64,000 bases of DNA from Glycocaulis sp. (GTDB lineage: Bacteria > Pseudomonadota > Alphaproteobacteria > Caulobacterales > Maricaulaceae): assembly GCA_022565665.1 (NCBI GenBank), contig JAIUMI010000006.1:62001-126000 (forward strand), in the 5' to 3' direction. Under the pieces are notes generated by a model that had not been told where the DNA came from, made no database searches, and saw only the letters and a program-made list of their open reading frames with translations. Positions 44,672 through 54,321 of this stretch are shown here, in pieces. Within the stretch, counting starts at the first letter, position 1; every line of letters starts with the position of its first letter. The position numbers were made by a program, and so were the translations under genes.

Positions 44672-46456
44672 ATGAGCTATCGCGCGCCCGTTCGTGACTT
44701 GCGCTTCTGCCTTGAGGAAATCGCGGCGCTGGACAGCGTCAGCGCCACGCGCGCCTTCCCGGAGTTTTCCCGCGAACTGACGGGCGCCATCCTCGAGGAG
44801 GCAGCAAAGCTCTGCAATGACGTGATCGCGCCCCTGAACTGGCCGTCCGACCAGCAGGGCTGCACGCTGGAAGACGGCGTGGTGAAAACCCCCAATGGCT
44901 TCCCGGAGGCCTATGCCAAGTTTGTCGAAGGCGGCTGGCAGGGCCTGCAGTTTGGCACCGAGCATGGCGGCATGGGCCTGCCCCGCGCGCTGGGCTGCGC
45001 GCTGATGGAGATGCTCCAGAGCGCCTCAATGAGCTTTGGCCTTGGCCCGATGCTCTCCTTCGGGGCGATCGAGGCGCTGATCGCGCATGGCTCGGACGAG
45101 CAGCGCGCGCTCTACCTGCCCAAAATCATTTCCGGCGAATGGTCGGCGACGATGAACCTCACCGAGCCGCAGGCGGGCTCTGACGTTGGCGCGCTGCGTA
45201 CGAAAGCCGAGCCCAATGGTGATGGCAGCTGGGCGATTTCGGGCCAGAAAATCTACATCACCTGGGGCGAGCATGACTGCGCGGAAAATATCGTGCATCT
45301 GGTGCTGGCGCGTACCCCCGACAGCCCGGCGGGCACCAAGGGCATCTCGCTCTTCCTGGTGCCGAAATTCCTCCCCGATGAAAACGGCAATCCGGGCAAG
45401 CGCAACGGCGTGAAGGCCATTGGCCTCGAACACAAGATGGGCATTCACGGCTCGCCCACCTGCACGATGGAGTTTGCGGGCGCCACCGGCTGGCTGATCG
45501 GGGCGGAGCACAAGGGCATGGCCGCGATGTTCACCATGATGAACTCGGCGCGCCTCAATGTCGGCGTGCAGGGCGTAGGCATTGCCGAGCGCGCCTATCA
45601 GCAGGCTTTCAGCTTTGCCAAGGATCGCCGTCAGGGCCGGGCGCCGGGCGCGGAAGGCCCTGCCCCGCACGCGATCATCGATCATCCCGATGTGCGCCGT
45701 ACACTCAGCGTCATGAAGGCGAAGATCGAAGCCGCGCGCGCCATCTGCCTGCATGCCGCCGTTGAGGCCGATCTGGGCGAATACCATCCCGACGCGGAGG
45801 AGGCCGTCTGGTCGCGCCGCCGCGAGGAATTGCTCATCCCCGTCGCCAAGGCCTGGTCCACCGATGTGGGTGTCGAAGTCGCCTCGCTCGGCATCCAGAT
45901 CCATGGCGGGATGGGCTTTATCGAGGAAACCGGTGCCGCCCAGCACTATCGTGATGCCCGTATCGCCCCGATCTATGAAGGCACGAACGGCATTCAGGCC
46001 ATCGATCTGGCAGGCCGCAAGCTTGCCATGGAAGGCGGGCTCGCCTTTGCCGAGCTGATCGAGGATGTCCGCCAGACAGTGGAAGATTGCGAAACCTCGT
46101 CCAACCCGGCCCTGCCGCCACTGGCCAGCAGGCTGCGCCCGGCGGTTGATGCGCTGGAAGAGGCCGCCGGCTGGATGGCGAGCGCGTCCATGGAGGACAA
46201 GCTCTCCGGCGCGACGCAGTTTCTCAAACTCACCGGCGATGTCACCGGCGGCTGGCTGCTGTGCGTTGGCGCAGTCGCCGCCCAGCGCCGCCTGAAAGAG
46301 GCGGAAGGCGATCCGGCCCATGCCGAAACGCGCATCGCACTCGCGCGCGTCTTCGCCGATACGGTGCTCGCTGCCGCACCGGGCCTGATCAGCGATATCC
46401 AGCTTGGCGCCGAAGCCCTTTTCGCACCCGGCGAGGTGATGCTGGAGAGTGCGTGA
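44672..46456 (+). CDS. Acyl-CoA dehydrogenase, DmdC/FadE-like
   Basis: A 594-residue acyl-CoA dehydrogenase with the extra C-terminal domain (about 465-594) of the DmdC/AcDH_C group. Seen: TEPQAGSDVGALRTKA, GQKIYITWGEHDC, KMGIHGSPTC, GIQIHGGMGFIEETGAAQHYRDARI in parts, and the catalytic Glu in IYEGTNGIQAIDL. DmdC oxidises methylmercaptopropionyl-CoA, but most homologues of this length act on fatty acyl-CoA; the substrate is not resolved. Electrons would go via ETF to the quinone oxidoreductase at 35 kb. Confidence 0.92.
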   Translation: MSYRAPVRDLRFCLEEIAALDSVSATRAFPEFSRELTGAILEEAAKLCNDVIAPLNWPSDQQGCTLEDGVVKTPNGFPEAYAKFVEGGWQGLQFGTEHGGMGLPRALGCALMEMLQSASMSFGLGPMLSFGAIEALIAHGSDEQRALYLPKIISGEWSATMNLTEPQAGSDVGALRTKAEPNGDGSWAISGQKIYITWGEHDCAENIVHLVLARTPDSPAGTKGISLFLVPKFLPDENGNPGKRNGVKAIGLEHKMGIHGSPTCTMEFAGATGWLIGAEHKGMAAMFTMMNSARLNVGVQGVGIAERAYQQAFSFAKDRRQGRAPGAEGPAPHAIIDHPDVRRTLSVMKAKIEAARAICLHAAVEADLGEYHPDAEEAVWSRRREELLIPVAKAWSTDVGVEVASLGIQIHGGMGFIEETGAAQHYRDARIAPIYEGTNGIQAIDLAGRKLAMEGGLAFAELIEDVRQTVEDCETSSNPALPPLASRLRPAVDALEEAAGWMASASMEDKLSGATQFLKLTGDVTGGWLLCVGAVAAQRRLKEAEGDPAHAETRIALARVFADTVLAAAPGLISDIQLGAEALFAPGEVMLESA

Positions 46457-46584
46457 TACTCTGAATGCCTGGACTTATCCCTGTGTCATCCCCCGCTTTA
46501 CCTGTCCTCGCGGCGGAGGCGGGGATGCGGGGGACCAATTCCTCTTTAGCTCCGCAACGCATCCGCGTTGCGAAACATCAAAAT

Positions 46585-46692
46585 GGACCCCGGCTCGGGG
46601 GCCGGGGCCCCGGCTTGTGTTCCGCTTTTGATAGTGCTGGCGGATTTGGCGCTGACCTCTCCACCGGGGTCCCGGCCCCCGAGCCGGGATCC
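46585..46692. repeat. Palindromic repeat family A, copy 2
   Basis: A 108-base element with 27-bp arms around a spacer of about 53 bases, nearly identical in arms to 10477-10582. It lies in a 649-base region between convergent genes (46457-47105) that contains no supported protein-coding gene. Confidence 0.8.
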
Positions 46693-46978
46693 ATGGTGAC
46701 AGCTCCACGCAAGACCAGACTGGACATTCTGCCAATCGGGTACACGGAACTCACCGCTCGTCAGTGGCAACTTATCCCCCTCCCCTGACCTTGCCCGTAT
46801 GATGGGTCTTGCCGGTCTGGTGGAAGGGCATGTTCGCGACACGCTCACATGACAGGCCGGCGCGGGGATCACATGTCCCCCGCTCCGGGTGTTGGATGGT
46901 TGTTCGATCTGAACGGTGCATCCCTCACTGCCCCCTCATGGGGCTTAATGGGGATACGGGACGACAGAAGCCCCGCCC

Positions 46979-47052
46979 GTGCGGACGGCCCTTGAAGGCC
47001 ACGCATAAGACTGCCCCGACTACCCTATCCGGCCCCAAGTGGCCGTCCGCAC
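46979..47052. ncRNA. Candidate structured RNA or regulatory stem-loop
   Basis: A 74-base extended hairpin: a perfect 12-bp outer stem (GTGCGGACGGCC with GGCCGTCCGCAC), continuing as CTTG/CAAG and GGCC/GGCC inner stems with small asymmetries, and a 30-base loop. Immediately left, GGGGCTT (from about 46940) and AAGCCCC form another stem around a 21-base loop. No known RNA motif (tmRNA tag, RNase P, SRP, tRNA arm) was recognised; either strand is possible. Confidence 0.35.
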
Positions 47053-47105
47053 CCCTTCCATGCTCTCGCAGGCAAACCTGGCGGAGATGTCGGCGCGTGA
47101 CTCTT

Positions 47106-47492
47106 CTAGACCCAGAACCCCGTCGGATCGGTGTGCGTGCGCCCTTCTGACAGGCGGATCAGGCCGACAATGGCCCGCACGATGAACCAGATCGCCGTCA
47201 CCAGCATGATCAGGAAGCCCAGCCCCAGCACCCAGATGGTCAGGATACCGACAATCCACCCTGCCAGCCCGTACCAGAAGGTGCGTATCTGGTAGGTATA
47301 GTGGTTTTTCAGCCAGTCCGGCGCCTGATCCTTGCGAACATAGGCGATGATCACCGCAATGACGGCGACCAGACCCGCAGTGACTACCGAAACGGCCTGC
47401 AATATGTAGCAGATGAGGGCGACGGTGCGGTCGCTGTCGTCTGACGGCGCGGCGGGCGGCGGGGCTGCGGGGGGCGTTTCGGTCTCGCTCAT
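47106..47492 (-). CDS. DUF4870-like membrane protein
   Basis: A 128-residue protein with a Pro/Ala-rich N-terminus and three membrane helices (VALICYILQAVSVVTAG, VAVIAVIIAYV, and GLAGWIVGILTIWVLGLGFLIMLVTAIWFIV). The central segment KDQAPDWLKNHYTYQIRTFW fits the DUF4870/TIM44-like small membrane proteins of proteobacteria, of unknown function. Confidence 0.8.
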   Translation of the reverse strand: MSETETPPAAPPPAAPSDDSDRTVALICYILQAVSVVTAGLVAVIAVIIAYVRKDQAPDWLKNHYTYQIRTFWYGLAGWIVGILTIWVLGLGFLIMLVTAIWFIVRAIVGLIRLSEGRTHTDPTGFWV

Positions 47493-47618
47493 TATCTCTG
47501 TCCTTCACTATTGGCGTTGTTCGCAGGTGCGGCGCGGATACGACACACGCCCGGCATTCATGCGGTCCGTGTGGTGTTTCGCCTTGGTCTTGCCACCGGG
47601 CCCGGCCAATATCGGCGC

Positions 47619-47864
47619 ATGATTGATGCACATAATCAAGCGGCCAGCGGCCCGCCCGTCTGGCTGGAGCGAACCCTGTTCGCCAGTGGCGCCGTGATTT
47701 TTGCGGTCATGGGCATTTTGCGCTTTGGCGTTGAATATGTGCCCGGCTACCCTCTCTCCCTTGTGTGGCTTGCCGGAGCCGCGCTAATGGGAGCGGGCAT
47801 TGCGCTGACATACTGGCGCCTGGCCGGCCAAGACAAAGCGCGAGAGGACGACATCACCCCATGA
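47619..47864 (+). CDS. Small two-helix membrane protein
   Basis: An 81-residue protein with two membrane helices (LFASGAVIFAVMGILRFGV and LVWLAGAALMGAGIALTYW) and a polar N-terminus. Family not recognised. The ATG at 47619 is the most economical start, and the stop overlaps the YbjQ-like gene start (ATGA), so the pair is co-translated and continues with lepB. Confidence 0.6.
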   Translation: MIDAHNQAASGPPVWLERTLFASGAVIFAVMGILRFGVEYVPGYPLSLVWLAGAALMGAGIALTYWRLAGQDKAREDDITP

Positions 47865-48190
47865 GCGAACCTGCCATCATCGTCACCATGGCCGACACCG
47901 TGCCAGGCAAGGAGAATGCACAAATCCTCGGCATCGCACGCGGCAGCGTGGTGCGTGCACGCTTTGTCGGCCGCGACTTTGTCGCGGGCCTGCGCAATCT
48001 CGTCGGCGGCGAGGTCAATGAATATACAGAGCTGATGGCCCAGGCGCGCGAGCAGGCGCTGGGCCGGCTGATCACCCACGCGAAAGAGCTGGGCGCCGAT
48101 GCGGTCGTCACCTTCCGCTTCTCCACGTCAACCGTTACCGAAGGCGCTGCAGAAATCCTTGCCTATGGCACCGCAGTGAAATTCCAATGA
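47861..48190 (+). CDS. YbjQ/UPF0145 family protein
   Basis: A 109-residue YbjQ-like protein: VTMADTVPGKENAQILGIARGSVVRA, FRNLVGGE-like LRNLVGGEVNEYTELMAQARE, GADAVVTFRFSTSTV and AEILAYGTAV. The family forms pentameric barrels and its function is unknown. It overlaps both neighbours by four bases. Confidence 0.92.
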   Translation: MSEPAIIVTMADTVPGKENAQILGIARGSVVRARFVGRDFVAGLRNLVGGEVNEYTELMAQAREQALGRLITHAKELGADAVVTFRFSTSTVTEGAAEILAYGTAVKFQ

Positions 48191-48978
48191 CCGACCAGTC
48201 CCGCGAAGAGACGGCCCAGCCGCAGAATATCGTTGTGGCGTTTTTCCGCCGCGTGATCTCCGAATTTGGCGAGACGATCCGCTTCTTTGCCGGCGTGGCC
48301 GTGGTGTGGTTTGCGCTGGTCACGTTCGGCTTTGCCGCCTTCCACATCCCCTCTGAAAGCATGCAGCCTGCTCTGCAGGTGGGTGACCGCGTGCTGGTGT
48401 CGAAGTTCACCTATGGCTATTCGCGCCACTCCCTGCCGCTGGGGCTCGGCTATCTCGTACCTGACAGCCTGTCGGGCCGCGTCCTGCACTTTGGCGGCCC
48501 AAGCCGGGGTGAGGTCATCGTGGTGCGTGATCCAGGCCAGGGCATCAATATCATCAAGCGGGTGATCGGCCTGCCCGGCGACACGATCGAGGTGCGCGGC
48601 GGGCGCCTGATCATCAATGGCGATGTGATGGAGCGCGTGGAGCAGGACGTGATCCGCTACCGCACGCGCGAAGGCCAGATCGTGGCGGTGACGGTGTATG
48701 AGGAAATCATGCCCGAAGGTAACAGCCACATCATCTATGAGCGTTCCGACAACGCCCCGCTGGACAATGCCGGCCCGTTCCGCATTCCGGAAAACAACTA
48801 CTTCCTTATGGGCGATAACCGCGACGCCTCTGCTGACAGCCGCGTGGCAAGCCAGCTTGGCTATGTCCATCGCGACGAGATTGTCGGCCGGGCCAATACC
48901 GTGCTCTTCACCTTCGCCAATTGCCGGCGTGAGGAAGGGCTGACCTGCCCGCCCTGGCGGGTCTTCCGCGGGCTGTGA
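48187..48978 (+). CDS. lepB: Signal peptidase I
   Basis: A 263-residue membrane protease removing signal peptides. An N-terminal membrane helix (about 32-50) precedes the catalytic Ser58 in IPSESMQP; the general base Lys124 lies in IIKRVIGLPGD; and MGDNRDASADSR is the conserved box E. All family boxes are present. It overlaps the YbjQ-like gene. No RNase III/era genes follow, unlike in many proteobacteria. Confidence 0.96.
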   Translation: MTDQSREETAQPQNIVVAFFRRVISEFGETIRFFAGVAVVWFALVTFGFAAFHIPSESMQPALQVGDRVLVSKFTYGYSRHSLPLGLGYLVPDSLSGRVLHFGGPSRGEVIVVRDPGQGINIIKRVIGLPGDTIEVRGGRLIINGDVMERVEQDVIRYRTREGQIVAVTVYEEIMPEGNSHIIYERSDNAPLDNAGPFRIPENNYFLMGDNRDASADSRVASQLGYVHRDEIVGRANTVLFTFANCRREEGLTCPPWRVFRGL

Positions 48979-49022
48979 TCGGGGGCTAGTGTTCTTCCCT
49001 GACATGGGAGGAACACACAGCC

Positions 49023-49895
49023 ATGACCCTCAAGGGCAAGACGATTTTCATTACCGGCGCCAGCCGCGGCATTGGCCTGGCCATTGCCGAGCGCTGCGCG
49101 CGCGACGGCGCCAATATCGCCATTGCGGCCAAGACGGTGGAGCCGCAGCCGAAGCTCGAAGGCACCATCCACACGGCCGCAAGATCAATCGAGGCGGCTG
49201 GCGGCAAGGCCCTGCCCATACAGTGCGATATCCGTGATGAGGCCAGCGTTGAAGCGGCGGTGAAGGCCACGGCGGACACGTTTGGCGGCATCGACATCGT
49301 GGTCAACAACGCCTCGGCCATTTTTCCGATGCCGACCAAAGACACGCCCGCGAAGAAGTGGGATCTGATGCATCAGGTCAATGCGCGCGGCACCTATGTG
49401 GTCACCCGCGCCTGCCTGCCCTTCCTTGAAAAGGCCGAAAACCCGCACATTCTCGCCCTCTGCCCGCCGCTGGACATGCGTAGCCATTGGTTTGGCCCGC
49501 ACGTCGCCTATACCAGCGCGAAATTCGGCATGAGCCTGTGCATCCTCGGCTGGTCGGACGAGTTCCGGGGCAAAATCGCCGCCAACGCCATCTGGCCGCG
49601 CACGGCTGTGGCGACCGCCGCCATCGCCAACATTCTGGCAGGCGAGGAGGCGATGAAAAACTGCCGCAAGCCCGAAATCCTAGCCGAGACGGCCTATCGC
49701 GTGCTGACCAAGCCTGCCGCCAGCTTCACCGGCAATTTCCTCATCGATGACAGCTTCCTCGTCTCCGAAGGCGTCACCGATCTGGAGCAGTACTCGATGG
49801 AGCCGGGCGTGGAGCTATTGCCGGACTTCTTTGTCCCTGAAGACCCGCCCGCCCCGCCGGGCGTGCGCATCATGGACGTGAAGCTGGGGCATTAG
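49023..49895 (+). CDS. Short-chain dehydrogenase/reductase, HSDL2-like
   Basis: A 290-residue SDR. Cofactor motif TGASRGIGLAIAERC, NNASAI, and the active-site Tyr-x3-Lys in VAYTSAKFGMS; the segment AAKTVEPQPKLEGTIHTAA matches the hydroxysteroid dehydrogenase-like 2 subgroup. The family oxidises or reduces hydroxyacyl or steroid-type substrates, unassigned here. The catalytic Ser of the usual triad appears replaced, with the region reading ILALCPPLDM. A strong hairpin follows. Confidence 0.9.
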   Translation: MTLKGKTIFITGASRGIGLAIAERCARDGANIAIAAKTVEPQPKLEGTIHTAARSIEAAGGKALPIQCDIRDEASVEAAVKATADTFGGIDIVVNNASAIFPMPTKDTPAKKWDLMHQVNARGTYVVTRACLPFLEKAENPHILALCPPLDMRSHWFGPHVAYTSAKFGMSLCILGWSDEFRGKIAANAIWPRTAVATAAIANILAGEEAMKNCRKPEILAETAYRVLTKPAASFTGNFLIDDSFLVSEGVTDLEQYSMEPGVELLPDFFVPEDPPAPPGVRIMDVKLGH

Positions 49896-49919
49896 GGCTT
49901 TCCGACAGACCTCACGCAA

Positions 49920-49947
49920 AACGGGCGGACCCGAAGGTCCGCCCGTT
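49920..49947. terminator. Bidirectional intrinsic terminator
   Basis: A 12-bp perfect stem closed by a CGAA loop (minus-strand loop TTCG), between convergent SDR and chemotaxis genes. On the minus strand TTTT follows the stem, so it should terminate the chemotaxis transcript best. Confidence 0.85.
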
Positions 49948-49970
49948 CGCCATGCTTAGCGTTTTAAAGC

Positions 49971-51668
49971 CTAAGCCGCCTGCACGTCGCGGATATACTG
50001 CTCGATATCCGACCTGATGCGCGCGGAGCGCTCGGCCACCTGCGCCGCCGTGGTCGCCACCTGGCTGGCCGCCGCCGACGTGGTGCCTGCCGCCTGTTCC
50101 AGCCCGCCAAGCGAGCGGGACACCGCTTCTGCGCCTTGTGCGGCCTCGTTCACATTGGGGCTGATCTCGCCGGTGACGGCCACCTGCTCCTCGGCAGACG
50201 AGGCCACGGCGGTCGATATCTGGCTGACCTCGTCCACCACCTGTTCGATCGCCTTCACCGCCGATACCGCGGTCTGTGTGCCTTCCTGGATGGCGCGGAT
50301 CTGCTCGATCACGGTGGCGGTGGCCTTCTCGGTCTGTTCGGCCAGCTGCTTCACCTCGCTCGCGACCACCGCAAAGCCCTTGCCAGCCTCGCCGGCGCGG
50401 GCCGCTTCGATGGTGGCGTTGAGCGCCAGCAGCTTGGTCTGCTCGGTCACCGCGCCGATCAGGGAGGCCACTTCATCAATCGCGCTGGCGGCGGCAACCA
50501 GCGTGTCGATGCGGCGCAGGGCCTCGTCCACACGGTTGGTCGCATCAGCCGCGATTCCCGAGGTGCGCCCGATCTGGACAGAGACCTCCTTGATCGAGCT
50601 GGTCAGCTCTTCAGCAGCACTGGCCACCGTCTGCACATTGGCCGCGGTCTGGGTCGTGCTGGCCGACACGGTCTGCGTCTCGGCGGAGCTTTCCTCGGCG
50701 GTTGAGGCCATGGACTGAGCGGTCGACTGCAGCTCTTCAGCGGCGCTGGCAAGCGTTTCCACCGCCTCGTCGATCTCGCGTTCGAATTTTGATGTCAGCG
50801 CCGCGACGCGTTCGGCCTGTTCCAGCTTGCGCCGGGACTCCGTCTCCTGCTGGGCAGCGAGGTCACGGGCCGTGATGGATTGCGCCTTGAAGGCATCGAG
50901 CGCCTTGTTGAGTACGCCGATCTCATCACCCCGGTCGGTTTCCGCAATCTGGATTTCCAGATCACCACCCGCCAGCCGGTTCAGGCGGTCGATGGCGCGG
51001 GTCATGGGCTGACCGACACCATAGCGTCCGATCAGAATGCTGACAGCACTGCCCAGAACGAGGCCGATCACGATACCGATGATCATCAGGGTACGCGCCA
51101 ACTCGGCGGTGGCCACAGCCTGCTCGAAAGCCGCCAGTTCGGCGGCCGCCTCGTACGCCAGAAATTCATCAAGGGCTTCACGCACCTCAACACCGACCGG
51201 ATACGCTGCCATGGCCGCCGTTTCGGCGCGTGCCTGCAGAGACTGCCGATCAGCGCCACGCAGCCTGCGCAGCTGCGCCGCTTCGGCCTCAAACGCCGTC
51301 ACAAATCGCTCAAAGGAGGCTTGTATCGTATTGAGGTGGCGCTGGGCCTGCCCGTTGCTACCGCTGTTCAACAGCGCGGTATGCTCTGCGGCAAATCGCT
51401 CGCGCGCGGTACGTACTATATTGCTGAGCTGATCTACCTCTTCCGGCTGAATGGCCAATCGATACCAGGACCCGCGAACAGTGGTGAAAGCATCGGCCAT
51501 ATTCGCGGCCCGCTGCTGGTCAGTGGAGGCGGTGTGAATACGGTAGGCCGAGTCTCGCACTTGATGGATTTCATAAATCCCGAACGCGCCCAGTCCGGCG
51601 AGCGCTATCGCCATGGCAGCCACGATCAGCATCAGTTTGCCCATAACAGGCAGGTTGGACAGGCGCAT
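49971..51668 (-). CDS. Methyl-accepting chemotaxis protein
   Basis: A 565-residue receptor: transmembrane helix 1 (about 9-30), a periplasmic helical sensor of about 155 residues, helix 2 (about 190-212), a HAMP domain (about 212-265) and a long coiled-coil signalling domain whose tip reads [32 protein letters not shown] across 425-460. The ligand is unknown. It stands alone without che genes nearby. The promoter region has a CtrA-like box. Confidence 0.93.
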   Translation of the reverse strand: MRLSNLPVMGKLMLIVAAMAIALAGLGAFGIYEIHQVRDSAYRIHTASTDQQRAANMADAFTTVRGSWYRLAIQPEEVDQLSNIVRTARERFAAEHTALLNSGSNGQAQRHLNTIQASFERFVTAFEAEAAQLRRLRGADRQSLQARAETAAMAAYPVGVEVREALDEFLAYEAAAELAAFEQAVATAELARTLMIIGIVIGLVLGSAVSILIGRYGVGQPMTRAIDRLNRLAGGDLEIQIAETDRGDEIGVLNKALDAFKAQSITARDLAAQQETESRRKLEQAERVAALTSKFEREIDEAVETLASAAEELQSTAQSMASTAEESSAETQTVSASTTQTAANVQTVASAAEELTSSIKEVSVQIGRTSGIAADATNRVDEALRRIDTLVAAASAIDEVASLIGAVTEQTKLLALNATIEAARAGEAGKGFAVVASEVKQLAEQTEKATATVIEQIRAIQEGTQTAVSAVKAIEQVVDEVSQISTAVASSAEEQVAVTGEISPNVNEAAQGAEAVSRSLGGLEQAAGTTSAAASQVATTAAQVAERSARIRSDIEQYIRDVQAA

Positions 51669-51722
51669 TGACGATATCCTTCAATTGAAGCAAATTCTTC
51701 ACCGACAGGTTGAATAGTTTTG

Positions 51723-51737
51723 GTAAACGGACGTTAA
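51723..51737 (-). promoter_or_regulatory. CtrA-like box upstream of the chemotaxis receptor
   Basis: On the minus strand TTAA-N7-TTAC, matching seven of eight fixed positions of the CtrA consensus, about 55 bases before the start. The rest of the 295-base gap to leuB shows no gene. Chemotaxis genes are known CtrA targets in related bacteria. Confidence 0.45.
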
Positions 51738-51963
51738 ATCATTCGGCGCGGCACCGGGTGCAACCCTATATATTGCAAGAGAACATTATAACTATACTTT
51801 GGGTTGTCTGCTGGAAGCGGTGAAAGCTTGCTACAGGCAGGTGGGCGCAGACGCTCCCGCCAGAAACTGGCCCGTATCGCTCTGATCGTAACGACCGTGC
51901 CGAACGCCTTCTGGAGAACTCAGGGGCGACGCACTCGCTGCACGCCGATGAGATAACCGTCAC

Positions 51964-53049
51964 TCACTGGATGGCCTGCACCACCGCATCGCAAAAACCT
52001 TCCGTACCGGTCTGGCTCGTGCCCGGCCCGGCATGGAGGTCGGGCGTGCGCAGACCCGCATCCAGCACGGCGGCCACCGATCCTTCCACCCTGTCTGCAA
52101 GGTCCGGGCGGCCAAGCTGAAGGCGCAGCGCCATGGCAAGGCTCAATATGGCCGCGCATGGATTGGCGACGCCCTTGCCGGCAATGTCGGGCGCAGAGCC
52201 ATGGATCGGCTCATAAAGCCCCGGCGAGCCGGATGCGCCCAGCGCCGCGGACGGCAACATGCCAAGCGAGCCGGTGAGCATCGCTGCCTCGTCGGAGAGA
52301 ATGTCGCCAAAGAGATTGTCGGTGAGGATCACGTCGAACTGTTTCGGCGCGCGGGCAAGCTGCATGGCGCAGTTATCGGCATACATGTGGGTCAGCGCGA
52401 TATCGGGGTATTCCCCGGCCGCCAGCGCGGTCACCGTCTGACGCCAGAGGAGGCCCGACTCCATCACATTGGCCTTGTCGACCGAACACACCGCCCCCTG
52501 GCGTTTGCGCGCAAGCTCGAAGGCGGTGCGCGCCACGCGCTCGATTTCGCTGGTCGTATAGCTCTGGGTGTTGAAGCCGCGCTTCTGGCCATCGGGCAGC
52601 TCATCAATGCCGCGCGGCGTGCCGAAATACACACCCCCGATCAGCTCGCGCACGAAGATGAGGTCCAGCCCCTCGACAAACTCGCGCTTCAGACTGGAGG
52701 CATCGGCGAGCGCGGAGAAGCAGTATGCGGGGCGCAGATTGGCGTAGAGCCCGAGGCCTTTGCGCAAATCCAGTAGGCCCTGCTCGGGGCGCAGATGATA
52801 GGCCACGCCCTCCCATTTCGGCCCGCCGACCGCACCCATCAGCACCACGTCTGACGCTCTAGCCTGATCCAGCACGGCTCCGCTCAGCGGCACGCCATGG
52901 GCGTCGATGGAGGCCCCGCCAATCTCGCCCGTCTGGGTTTCAAGGCCGAGACCGTGAGCGGCGTTCAGCGCGCCGATCACGCGCTGGACAGCCTCCATCA
53001 CGTCCGGGCCGATTCCATCACCGGGCAGAAGAAGGGCGCGCTTGGCCAT
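51964..53049 (-). CDS. leuB: 3-isopropylmalate dehydrogenase
   Basis: A 361-residue enzyme oxidising 3-isopropylmalate in leucine synthesis. Seen: LLLPGDGIGPDVM, ELIGGVYFGTPRG (substrate region), SVDKANVMESGLLWRQTV, DNCAMQLARAPKQFDVILTDNLFGDILSDEAAML in pieces, and GSAPDIAGKGVANPCAAILSLAM. Length is standard. It is not adjacent to leuC/leuD here; the leuC-like gene at the left edge is 51 kb away. Confidence 0.97.
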   Translation of the reverse strand: MAKRALLLPGDGIGPDVMEAVQRVIGALNAAHGLGLETQTGEIGGASIDAHGVPLSGAVLDQARASDVVLMGAVGGPKWEGVAYHLRPEQGLLDLRKGLGLYANLRPAYCFSALADASSLKREFVEGLDLIFVRELIGGVYFGTPRGIDELPDGQKRGFNTQSYTTSEIERVARTAFELARKRQGAVCSVDKANVMESGLLWRQTVTALAAGEYPDIALTHMYADNCAMQLARAPKQFDVILTDNLFGDILSDEAAMLTGSLGMLPSAALGASGSPGLYEPIHGSAPDIAGKGVANPCAAILSLAMALRLQLGRPDLADRVEGSVAAVLDAGLRTPDLHAGPGTSQTGTEGFCDAVVQAIQ

Positions 53050-53131
53050 GAGGAATGTCCCTGTGCTGATACAAGGACACCCTCATGACGCGCCGCAGCA
53101 CGATGTGCAAGGCCCCGAAGCGACTTGCGCC

Positions 53132-54310
53132 CTAATCGGCGTGTACGGCCAGTAGCGGAATCCGCGCGGCCCGCATGGCCGGCACGAAGCCGCCAAGGAA
53201 GCCCACGATCATTGCGAGGATCACGCCCTGCACGACCGCATCAGGCGTCACCGCAAAGGCAAACACGATCTGGGTGAAACCTGAGCCGAGTGTGGAAGCG
53301 CTGACCCCGTCAAACAGGATCCATGTCGCCACAGCGCCCACAAGCCCGCCGAAGAAGGCCAGAACGATGGCCTCCACCATGGCCGCTATGAAGGCCGGGA
53401 AGCCGCCAAAGCCAATGGCCCGCAAGGTCGCCAGTTCGCGCGTACGCGCATCAACCGAGGCGTACATCGCGTTCCAGGCACCGGCCAGCGCGCCGATGGC
53501 CATGGCAATGGCCAGAGGCCAGCCCAGGAACATGATGAGATTGGTCGTGCCGCCCGCCGAACGGGCGAAATAGGCCCGCTCGGAGAGGACTTCGAGATTG
53601 AGCCGGGGCTCGTTTTCGACATATTCGCGCAAGGCCTCGATGGCGTCCGGCGAGGTCAGCCGGGCGCGCACGGTCTGCACGCTGGAGCCACGCTGATAGA
53701 GGTTCTGCACCACGCCGAGTTCGGTCCAGATTTCGGAATCGAACACCGATCCGCCGGTGGAGAACACGCCTACGACGGTCCAGTTATTATTGCCAAGCCG
53801 CACACTGTCGCCGAGCGCAAAGCCCTCAAACTCGCGCTGCACGCTCTCGCCAACCACCAGCTCAGCCGAGCCGGGCTCGAACATACGCCCCTCTACCAGA
53901 TCGAATTGCGGGCGCATGTCCGGACCATGCAGGCCCAGCCCGCGCAAGGCGAGATTGGCCGGGGTCTGGCTGGCGCGCCGGATCCCGTCGGCGACGACAT
54001 AGAGCTCTGACGAGATGAGCGGTTCGCCTTCAGGGCTCGCCGCGATGCCCGGCGCAACTTCGAGAAGGCGCACCTCGTCCCGGCTGATATTGGAGTTCAT
54101 CTCCGCCATTGCCCCGCCGCGCAGCATGATGGCCACATCGTCAGAGCCCGCGCCGTCAACGGTGGCGCGAAAGCCGCTGGCCATCGCCATGAAACCGAGC
54201 AGCACACCCACCACAAGCGCGATGGAAAGCACCGTGGTCAGCGACATGCCCCAGCGCTGGGGTATGGAGCGCAGATTGAGAAGCGTCACCGCTGTTGTCT
54301 GTTTTAACAT
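53132..54310 (-). CDS. ABC transporter permease, MacB/FtsX-like (second)
   Basis: A 392-residue permease of the MacB/LolC type: an N-terminal helix (LTTVLSIALVVGVLLGFMAMA), a large periplasmic domain (about 60-275), and three C-terminal helices with the conserved RTRELATLRAIGF. ATG 54310 begins the typical N-terminus; the open frame upstream overlaps the next permease. It is the fourth gene of an HlyD - ATPase - permease - permease operon. Confidence 0.92.
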   Translation of the reverse strand: MLKQTTAVTLLNLRSIPQRWGMSLTTVLSIALVVGVLLGFMAMASGFRATVDGAGSDDVAIMLRGGAMAEMNSNISRDEVRLLEVAPGIAASPEGEPLISSELYVVADGIRRASQTPANLALRGLGLHGPDMRPQFDLVEGRMFEPGSAELVVGESVQREFEGFALGDSVRLGNNNWTVVGVFSTGGSVFDSEIWTELGVVQNLYQRGSSVQTVRARLTSPDAIEALREYVENEPRLNLEVLSERAYFARSAGGTTNLIMFLGWPLAIAMAIGALAGAWNAMYASVDARTRELATLRAIGFGGFPAFIAAMVEAIVLAFFGGLVGAVATWILFDGVSASTLGSGFTQIVFAFAVTPDAVVQGVILAMIVGFLGGFVPAMRAARIPLLAVHAD

Positions 54311-54321
54311 GATGTCTCTCC

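Noticed and set aside
46465-46788. Short reading frames over repeat A copy 2
   Set aside because: They arise from the GC-rich palindrome, have no start context and no family resemblance.
46800-47090. tmRNA, RNase P RNA or SRP RNA in the convergent gap
   Set aside because: No tag-peptide codons, no GAGGAAAGTCCGGGC-type box and no SRP tetraloop region could be found, so I report only an unnamed candidate structure.
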